Shown: piece after piece, positions 58,242-64,000 of the stretch
Layout of the letters: each line of letters begins with the position of its first letter
Position numbering within the stretch: the first letter of the stretch is position 1
Source of the DNA: Treponema denticola ATCC 35405
GTDB taxonomy: Bacteria; Spirochaetota; Spirochaetia; Treponematales; Treponemataceae
Direction: 5' to 3'
DNA: 64,000 bases
Assembly: GCF_000008185.1 (NCBI RefSeq)
Contig: NC_002967.9
Location: 1,240,001-1,304,000 of the forward strand
Program-made: the position numbers and the translations under genes
The notes under the pieces: model-generated
Seen by the model: only the letters and a program-made list of their open reading frames with translations
Databases searched by the model: none
What the model was told of the DNA's origin: nothing

Positions 58242-59366
58242 TTATTTATTACCTTTTGCAAGTTCTTCTTTTTTATATGAGGCTTCCTGAGCATATTTTA
58301 TGGAAGGAATAGATTCTGCCAGTTTTGAATAAAGATATAAAGCCTGTTCGGTATTACCGTTTTTCGAAAGAGAATCCGCAAGATTCATAAAGGCTCTCCA
58401 AAAATTTTGTTTTTCGGCCCATAATATTACGTCTTGTCTTCTATTCAGTCTGTGAAGCAGGTTTGTAAATTCGGTATATTTGTAATTATAGTCGTCTTTT
58501 GAGATAAGGTCATCAAGGTTCGTTATAGTTATTATGGAAGCTAAAACAGCGGTTGCAAGAGCTCTTCTGTTTTTGCCCGCTTCCAAATATATTTCAGTTA
58601 AATCCATGTAGGCTTTTAAGGCTATCGGATTACGGTTTCGATACAGCAAAAAGAATTTTTCGGTTGTTTTTTCCGAGCTTATTGTTTTAATCATAGCTTG
58701 AAGAGCATCGCTTTCCAAATTTGTAGTTCCGTATATAGGATCTTCGGTTAAAACAAGCAAGAGGTATTTTTCCTGTTCATCGTATTTGCGCAAAAGTTTT
58801 GATGTGTCGGCAAGTGCATAAATTATATTGAACCTTTCATCGGGAATTTCCAAAAAATTGTGAAAATTCCATGCTTCCTTATAATAGTGCATGGCCTGCT
58901 CATAATCTCCTTCTGCAAAATAAATTCGGCCTGTCAAATAATCCGTTTCAGGGAAGGCCTTGCGTTTTTCGAGCCATGACATTAATTTTGAAATAGACTT
59001 ATCAAAAAATACGGGCGGATGAGTTAAAAAGATTTCATCTAAAATTTTACAGGCATCGTGGTCTTCTCTTTTATTTAAAATTGCATAGACATCCGAAATA
59101 TTGTCTCCCTCGAGCTTTACCCTTTTCGGTTTTAAGGCATTGAACATATAAGAATATTTTGCTTCCATTTGTTCTTTATGAATATCCCTTGCCTTATTTG
59201 TTAAGTGTAGGGCCAGGCCGAACTCTCCTTTTTCCATTTGAATTTTTGCTTGTTCTAAAAGATGCCAAGGCCTTTCTTTTTCATCAATAGTTTCCAAACA
59301 AAAAAGGTTTGAGTAAAAATAAAAAATAGATAGTACGATAAAAATAATTTTTAATTGTTTTTTCAT
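58242..59366 (-). CDS. Exported TPR protein downstream of ispG
   Basis: 374 residues with signal peptide MKKQLKIIFIVLSIFYFYSNLFC, possibly a lipoprotein-like NLFC ending, though the position fits a plain signal too. TPR-like repeats occupy the rest (LLEQAKIQMEKGEFGLALHLTNKA, YLTGRIYFAEGDYEQAMHYYKEA, MDLTEIYLEAGKNRRALATAV, NLADSLSKNGNTEQALYLYSKL). Its start overlaps the ispG stop (ATGA), so the two are coupled. No enzyme motif. Periplasmic scaffold likely. Confidence 0.82.
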   Translation of the reverse strand: MKKQLKIIFIVLSIFYFYSNLFCLETIDEKERPWHLLEQAKIQMEKGEFGLALHLTNKARDIHKEQMEAKYSYMFNALKPKRVKLEGDNISDVYAILNKREDHDACKILDEIFLTHPPVFFDKSISKLMSWLEKRKAFPETDYLTGRIYFAEGDYEQAMHYYKEAWNFHNFLEIPDERFNIIYALADTSKLLRKYDEQEKYLLLVLTEDPIYGTTNLESDALQAMIKTISSEKTTEKFFLLYRNRNPIALKAYMDLTEIYLEAGKNRRALATAVLASIITITNLDDLISKDDYNYKYTEFTNLLHRLNRRQDVILWAEKQNFWRAFMNLADSLSKNGNTEQALYLYSKLAESIPSIKYAQEASYKKEELAKGNK

Positions 59367-60526
59367 AGACTTTGAAGCTCCTCTATAAAGGCTTTATCCA
59401 CTGCCTTAATTTTTTCTTCTTCGGTTAATTTTTTTAAATCCAAGCGTTTGGTAATTGCTCCGTGTTTAAATATTATAACGGAGTCTTCTGCTCCGGTAAT
59501 TCCAAGGTCTGCATGCTTGCCTTCTCCGGGGCCGTTGACTACGCAGCCCATAACGGCAATGCTTATGTCCTTCTTTTCGGATAAGAGTTTTGTCTGCCAT
59601 CGTTTTACAAAGGCTTGAACATCAAAGCCCTTTCTTCCGCAACGCGGGCAGGATATGAGCCTTATTCCGCCTTGCCTTTTACCGCATTCGGTTAATATTT
59701 CTCTTCCGGCTATAACTTCATTTTCGCAAGAATCGGAAAGGCTTACTCTTATGGTGCTTCCTATGTTTTGTTCCAAAAGCCGGTAAAAGGCTATTGTGCT
59801 TTTTACAATACCTTGAATAAGGGGCCCTGCTTCAGTAACTCCCAAATGAAGGGGATTATCGAATTTTTTGGCAAAGATTTCGTTTGCCATAACCGTTTCC
59901 CGCACATTGGAAGCCTTCATAGAAACTACGGCATCTTTAAAATCGGCTTTTTCGAAAATTTCCAATTCTCTTGCCGCAGCCTCGGTTAAGGTATCAGCTC
60001 TCAAAAGGGAAATCTCATCATCTAAAGCCTTTTTGTCGCCGCTTAAGTTTCTTTTTGAATTTGCCTCTTCTATTTTCTTTTTTAGATCGGAAGGCAGAGA
60101 GCCCGAATTGACCCCTATTCGGATAGCAGTTCCCGTATCCTTTGCCTTGCGTATAACTTCTTCCGTTTTTTCTTTTGAACCGATATTTCCGGGATTTATG
60201 CGTATTTTTGCCGTGTCCCCGTCCATGCACCGTAAGGCCAGTTTATAGTCGAAATGGATATCGGCCACGAGGGGCATCTCCGTTAATCGGGTGAGCTTGA
60301 CAAATTGCTCCGCAGAATCCATGTCGGGAACTGCAAACCTCACGATGTCGCAGCCCAACTGTTCCAATTCATTTAGGCTTTTTACAATAGAAAGGAGATC
60401 AGCTCCCAATAGGCTTTCTTTCCACATAGTTTGAAGCAAAATCGGTGAAGTGCCTCCGAGAGTAAGTTTTTTAACCTGTCCTTTGCCACCTATATGAATT
60501 GTCCGCGGTAGTTTTATCGAGTTCAT
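59363..60526 (-). CDS. ispG: 4-hydroxy-3-methylbut-2-en-1-yl diphosphate synthase IspG (GcpE)
   Basis: Iron-sulfur enzyme of the MEP isoprenoid pathway. Conserved features: LGGTSPILLQTM, DIVRFAVPD, ADIHFDYKLALRC, AKIRINPGNIG, and cluster cysteines in ISCPRCGRKGFD and GCVVNGPGEGKHADLG. 387 residues, within the normal range; no large insert (unlike plant or Chlamydia forms). The ATG has no clear ribosome site; a promoter-like TTGTAT-17-GATAAT ends 8 bases upstream. It is 51 bp from purM on the same strand. Confidence 0.95.
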   Translation of the reverse strand: MNSIKLPRTIHIGGKGQVKKLTLGGTSPILLQTMWKESLLGADLLSIVKSLNELEQLGCDIVRFAVPDMDSAEQFVKLTRLTEMPLVADIHFDYKLALRCMDGDTAKIRINPGNIGSKEKTEEVIRKAKDTGTAIRIGVNSGSLPSDLKKKIEEANSKRNLSGDKKALDDEISLLRADTLTEAAARELEIFEKADFKDAVVSMKASNVRETVMANEIFAKKFDNPLHLGVTEAGPLIQGIVKSTIAFYRLLEQNIGSTIRVSLSDSCENEVIAGREILTECGKRQGGIRLISCPRCGRKGFDVQAFVKRWQTKLLSEKKDISIAVMGCVVNGPGEGKHADLGITGAEDSVIIFKHGAITKRLDLKKLTEEEKIKAVDKAFIEELQSL

Positions 60527-60534
60527 ATCAGTTC

Positions 60535-60563
60535 ATTATCGGCAGAAATTATTCAAAATACAA
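60535..60563 (-). promoter_or_regulatory. Candidate leaderless promoter of ispG
   Basis: On the minus strand TTGTAT (60558-60563), 17-bp spacer, GATAAT (60535-60540), then 8 bases to the ATG at 60526. No Shine-Dalgarno sequence in the interval. The boxes match at 4 and 5 of 6 positions. Confidence 0.45.
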
Positions 60564-60577
60564 GTTTTATTATAAAA

Positions 60578-61678
60578 TCACTCTAATATTGTTACAGCCT
60601 TTTGGGTTTGATTGCCGGCTTTTTCCAGTTTGCCGATTATCCATGATTCTTCTCCGACAAGCTCGCGATATTTTTCGGCCATGTCGGGGGAAACAACGGC
60701 TATCATTCCGATACCCATATTGAAGACCCTGTACATTTCGTCCCCGCTTGCACCGGTTAATTTTTGGATCAGGGGATAAAGAGGCGGTACGGGCCACGAG
60801 CCTTTTTTTACCTTGATGACGAGGCCGGCAGGAATAACGCGCGGAATGTTTTCGATAAAACCTCCGCCCGTGATATGGGCTAGGGCTTTTACGATTTCGG
60901 GATGCTCCTGTAAAGTTGGATAGATTGCATTTAGATAGGAGCGGTGCGGTTTTAATAGAACCTCATGTAATGGTGCTTTTAATTCGGGGTAGACGGTATT
61001 AAGGTCTACGCCTTTAAAGGCTGTTCTAATCAATGAATATCCGTTTGTATGGGGACTGTCCGAGGCAAGGCCTATCAGGAGGTCTCCCTCTTTTATGTTT
61101 TTCTTGGGAAGAATTTTTTCTTCATCGACGGCCCCGACAATGGTTCCGGCTATGTCGAATTCTCCTTCCATATAAACTCCCGGCATTTCCGCCGTTTCGC
61201 CTCCGATTAAGGCACAGCCCGATTCTTTACAAGCCTTTGCCATGCCTCCTACTATGTCGGCAATCATTTGCGGATCCAACTTTGAGCTTGCAACATAGTC
61301 CAAAAAGAAAAGGGGTTTTGCTCCTTGAACGAGGATGTCGTCAATGCAGTGATTTACTATGTCTTGGCCTATTGTTGTGTATCTACCGGCTTCGGCTGCT
61401 ATTTTTACCTTTGTTCCGACCCCGTCCGTAGAACCTACAAGGACTGGCTTTTTCATTTTAAAAAGCTCTTCAGTGCCGAAAAGACCTCCGAAGGTGCCTA
61501 CATCCGAAAGAACGGATTTATTAAATGTTGATCTAACCGCTGCACTCATTAAGCGGACGGCCTCATTTCCTGCATCAATGTTCACGCCTGATGCGCTGTA
61601 TACCGAACTCTTATCTTTAGATAGATCTTCGCTCTTGCCCTTTGGCTGCTCTTGGTTTTTATTTTTCATTTCGTTCAT
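60578..61678 (-). CDS. purM: Phosphoribosylformylglycinamidine cyclo-ligase PurM
   Basis: Converts FGAM to AIR in purine synthesis. Family motifs: YSASGVNIDAGNEAV, VLVGSTDGVGTKVKIA, HCIDDILVQGAKPLFFLDY, ALIGGETAEMPGVY, GLASDSPHTNGYSLIR and ITGGGFIENIPR. 366 residues; the first 26 or so (MNEMKNKNQEQPKGKSEDLS) are a charged low-complexity extension absent from most PurM proteins. AAGGAA precedes the ATG at 61678; a second ATG at 61669 also lies before the fold. It follows purD by 38 bp. Confidence 0.95.
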   Translation of the reverse strand: MNEMKNKNQEQPKGKSEDLSKDKSSVYSASGVNIDAGNEAVRLMSAAVRSTFNKSVLSDVGTFGGLFGTEELFKMKKPVLVGSTDGVGTKVKIAAEAGRYTTIGQDIVNHCIDDILVQGAKPLFFLDYVASSKLDPQMIADIVGGMAKACKESGCALIGGETAEMPGVYMEGEFDIAGTIVGAVDEEKILPKKNIKEGDLLIGLASDSPHTNGYSLIRTAFKGVDLNTVYPELKAPLHEVLLKPHRSYLNAIYPTLQEHPEIVKALAHITGGGFIENIPRVIPAGLVIKVKKGSWPVPPLYPLIQKLTGASGDEMYRVFNMGIGMIAVVSPDMAEKYRELVGEESWIIGKLEKAGNQTQKAVTILE

Positions 61679-61716
61679 TTTATTTCTTCCTTTTTATTTT
61701 ATATTTAAATAAATGT

Positions 61717-63030
61717 TTATTTAAGTTGATTTAGATGTTCCAGTCCGCGTTTTGCAATGTCCTTTCTGTACTGCACTCCGGGAAAATGTATGGTTTTTAT
61801 TTTTTCATAGATATTATCCATAGCTTTTTGTAAGCTCTTATCATTTGAGCTTATACAAAGAACCCTTCCGCCCGATGCGAAAATTTTGGAGTCTTTAAGG
61901 GCTGTGCCTGCATGTATTACGCTCACCTCAGCGGAACCTTCCAATTCCGAAGCGGACAATTCTACCGGTTTTGATGAAGAAAGAGGATAGCCTTCACTTG
62001 CAAGCACTACGGTTGCCGCATAGCCTTTTTTCCATTTAGGCATAGCTTCCCCGAGCCTTCCTTCTGCACAATAACTCATGGTTAGGGCTAGGTCTCCGTC
62101 AAAAAGCTGCATTAAGACTTGGGTTTCGGGATCTCCGAATCGGCAGTTATATTCAAGCACCTTGGGTGTAAAGCCCTTGCCGTCCTTTGTAAGCATGATG
62201 CCCGCATAGAGAACCCCGATGTAGGGCGTGCCTCTTTTTTTCATTTCTTTTACAATGGGAAGAATTGTAAGAGCCGCATATTTTTCGGCTTCTTCGTATG
62301 AGCAAATCGGAGTAGGGGCATAGGCTCCCATGCCGCCGGTGTTCGGGCCTTCATCATTGTCTTTAAGCCGCTTGTGATCTTGCGAGGGCGGCATTACGGC
62401 TATTTTTTCTCCGTCCGAAAAGGCAAGGATGGAAACCTCTTCTCCTTCAAGGCGTTCTTCAATAACTACCTTGTCGCCTGAAGTTCCGAATTGTTTTTCG
62501 ATCATTATATTTTTAAGTTCGGCTATGCCTTCTTCTTTTGAGTCAGGCAGGATAACACCTTTTCCTGCCGCAAGGCCGTCAGCCTTTATTACAAAGGGGT
62601 AGTCCAAGCCTTCAATATATTTTTTTGCTTTTTGAAAATCTGTGAAAGAAGAATATCTTGCCGTTGGAATGGAAAGAAGGCTCATCATCTCTTTGGAAAA
62701 ATCTTTAGAGGCTTCCAATCGGGCACAAGCCTTTGACGGCCCGAAAAATGCTATTTTTTTGTTTTGAGCTTTTGCTTTTTCTTTTATCAGGTCTTCGAAA
62801 CCTAAACACAGAGGAACCTCGGGGCCTGCAATTACAAGGTCTATTGAGGCAGAAAGAGCAAAATCGGCAAGTCCTTCGATATTGTCGGCCTTTATGGGAA
62901 CGTTTTCACCCAAAAGAGCCGTGCCTCCGTTTCCGGGTGCTATAAAAAGTTTACCGAGAGAAGGTGATTCTTTTAGCTTTAAAGCTATTGCATGTTCCCT
63001 TCCGCCTGATCCGACAAGCAGTATGTTCAT
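61717..63030 (-). CDS. purD: Phosphoribosylamine-glycine ligase PurD
   Basis: ATP-grasp ligase joining glycine to phosphoribosylamine in purine synthesis. MNILLVGSGGREHAIA start, GPEVPLCLG, IKADGLAAGKGVI, QDHKRLKDNDEGPNTGGMGAY and VLEYNCRFGDPETQV are all typical. I start at the ATG at 63030 with TTGGAG just upstream; a TTG four codons earlier overlaps that site. 437 residues, normal. It uses glycine, the amino acid also imported by the symporter near 53 kb. It is read in the same direction as purM and ispG. Confidence 0.96.
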   Translation of the reverse strand: MNILLVGSGGREHAIALKLKESPSLGKLFIAPGNGGTALLGENVPIKADNIEGLADFALSASIDLVIAGPEVPLCLGFEDLIKEKAKAQNKKIAFFGPSKACARLEASKDFSKEMMSLLSIPTARYSSFTDFQKAKKYIEGLDYPFVIKADGLAAGKGVILPDSKEEGIAELKNIMIEKQFGTSGDKVVIEERLEGEEVSILAFSDGEKIAVMPPSQDHKRLKDNDEGPNTGGMGAYAPTPICSYEEAEKYAALTILPIVKEMKKRGTPYIGVLYAGIMLTKDGKGFTPKVLEYNCRFGDPETQVLMQLFDGDLALTMSYCAEGRLGEAMPKWKKGYAATVVLASEGYPLSSSKPVELSASELEGSAEVSVIHAGTALKDSKIFASGGRVLCISSNDKSLQKAMDNIYEKIKTIHFPGVQYRKDIAKRGLEHLNQLK

Positions 63031-63109
63031 CTTTTTCTCCAAAATAAGGTGCTGATGTTTTGAATTTTAAGTATATCAAAATAAGGGTGGAGGGGCAAGG
63101 GGAGGAAGC

Positions 63110-63880
63110 TTATAACTTTTTATATTTTCCTCTTTCTAAAAATTTTACAAAACCCTTGTCTCTTAAATATTGGAGTTGTTGTCTTATCTTGTCTTTGATA
63201 AAATTATTTTCAGGATGTTTTAATTTTAACTCATTTTCAAAGGCGTATATTTGGTTTAAAGAAAATTCTTCTGTGTTTATTTTTTCTATACAAGCTATGA
63301 TATCAAGCAGCCAGCCTCGAGATTCAATATTTGTTTTTTTTAGGGATTTTATTTTTGCATATTTGTTTATTATTTCTTTCGAGTCTGTTTCGATTTGATC
63401 TTTTATTATAAATATTTTTCCTGCATCGGGAATTTTCGAAATATCTATATTGCATCCTATCCATCCGGCTCGTCTTGCCGTATTTGATAGAGGCTTTCTT
63501 TTTAAAATAATAGATGGAGTAAAAAAATGATTTGGTATCAAAATGAAATTTGATACTTCGTAGTCCTTATAGGTCAGAAAAAGAAAGTTCGGATTTCTAT
63601 AAGATGTAATTCTTTCAATCATTGTTTTATAGGCTCCGTCCGTAATGATATTCGGTAATTTTCCGGAAATGCTTTCTTTACTTTTTAACTCAAAATCCGA
63701 TTTGCAGTTTTTACAGAAGAAATCTCCTGCCGGATAGTTATTTGGATATGCCTCGATTTTAAGTTTACCGCAAATCGGGCAATTAAAATTTCTTAGTACC
63801 CAATCCTCTGTTAACACCCTTACTATCTGAGATTTACTGTGATATTTTTTAATCAAAGAAATGTCAAATCGGTATATCAT
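63110..63880 (-). CDS. DpnI-type methyl-directed restriction endonuclease
   Basis: Very similar in layout to Streptococcus DpnI, which cuts Gm6ATC. From ATG 63880 the protein has 256 residues. SQIVRVLTEDWVLRNFNCPICG and the zinc cysteines (Cys34, Cys37, Cys56, Cys59) come first, then the PD-(D/E)xK catalytic set Asp53, Glu64, Lys66 at the same numbers as in DpnI. NTARRAGWIGCNIDIS and a C-terminal winged helix (KDKIRQQLQYLRDKGFVKFLERGKYKKL region) follow. No methylase is in the window, as expected for this class. It would destroy Dam-methylated foreign DNA. A weak GGGA site precedes the ATG; a TTG ten codons earlier is less likely. Confidence 0.93.
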   Translation of the reverse strand: MIYRFDISLIKKYHSKSQIVRVLTEDWVLRNFNCPICGKLKIEAYPNNYPAGDFFCKNCKSDFELKSKESISGKLPNIITDGAYKTMIERITSYRNPNFLFLTYKDYEVSNFILIPNHFFTPSIILKRKPLSNTARRAGWIGCNIDISKIPDAGKIFIIKDQIETDSKEIINKYAKIKSLKKTNIESRGWLLDIIACIEKINTEEFSLNQIYAFENELKLKHPENNFIKDKIRQQLQYLRDKGFVKFLERGKYKKL

Positions 63881-63922
63881 AATCGTCCCAAATAATTTTC
63901 TACTAATCAACTAATCTTAAAT

Positions 63923-64000
63923 TTAATCCTTATCAAAAATATCCTTTATGGTTTCTTTTTCTGCCTTTTCTTTTGCTTTTTCGTAGTCGCCTTTAAAAAT
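63923..64000 (-). CDS. 3' end of an unidentified gene
   Basis: An open frame enters from the right edge and ends with a TAA at 63923-63925. Its 25 visible residues end IFKGDYEKAKEKAEKETIKDIFDKD, a charged helical tail. It is too short to identify. It lies 42 bases upstream of the DpnI-type gene on the same strand and may be its operon partner. Confidence 0.4.
   Translation of the reverse strand: MFKGDYEKAKEKAEKETIKDIFDKD

Overview
The window looks like a stretch of chromosome from an oral treponeme close to Treponema denticola. The evidence is moderate-to-low GC with AT-rich spacers, a treponemal flgB-to-fliJ flagellar operon, a troABCDR metal-uptake operon, a fused licCA choline gene, a GrdX/glycine-symporter pair of the kind found in glycine-reducing anaerobes, and many exported TPR proteins, lipoproteins and beta-barrel outer-membrane proteins. 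The species call is inference from gene content; no search was run. No tRNA, rRNA, CRISPR array, transposase or prophage was seen. No stretch longer than about 300 bases lacks a gene; the longest spacers (about 42486-42735, 29407-29625, 38985-39175, 53761-53951) hold repeats, hairpins or promoters.

Layout. 1-12475 (+): dprA 3' end, topA, xerC-like recombinase, hslV, hslU, then flgB, flgC, fliE, fliF, fliG, fliH, fliI, fliJ in near-continuous translational coupling. This order strongly resembles the Bacillus dprA-topA-codV-clpQ-clpY-fla/che region. It is followed by a large TPR-type protein of unknown function and an exported GH3 glycosidase. 16131-20573 (-): troA, B, C, D, R, with a strong promoter and an 18-bp perfect palindrome just upstream of troA. 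TroD carries an extra C-terminal domain that looks like a winged helix. 20689-23565 (+): beta-propeller, pentapeptide-repeat, degenerate metallo-beta-lactamase-fold and unknown proteins. 23569-29406 (-): two Wzi-like outer-membrane beta-barrel proteins flanking a lipoprotein with a formylglycine-generating-enzyme-like (FGE-like) fold. The second barrel gene sits between two 52-bp direct repeats.

29626-37939 (+): tpiA, a small exported protein, secG, then phoH, pgpH-like, ybeY, corC/tlyC-like and a TPR protein. 39176-42485 (+) is a compositionally distinct pair: a Pmp-like repeat lipoprotein and an HU-like/DUF4469 protein. A 23-bp tandem repeat follows it. 42736-48533 (+) is a Bat (aerotolerance) type operon: DUF58, a membrane partner, BatA, BatB, BatC, BatD/E. 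An Smr protein, a divergent HD-GYP protein and several exported proteins follow.

51878-53760 (-): GrdX and a Na+/alanine-glycine symporter. 53952-58196 (+): a choline module of HTH-LicC-LicA fusion, BCCT transporter and zinc phospholipase C-like protein. 58242-63880 (-): exported TPR protein, ispG, purM, purD and a clear DpnI homologue with all three catalytic residues.

Most unusual observations: five genes share one geometry in which a -10 box lies 7-8 nt before the start codon with no usable Shine-Dalgarno site (candidate leaderless mRNAs); intergenic repeat hairpins, one pair showing a compensatory base-pair change; a 23-bp alternating tandem array; the TroD C-terminal winged-helix fusion; the choline scavenging module; and the lone DpnI homologue.
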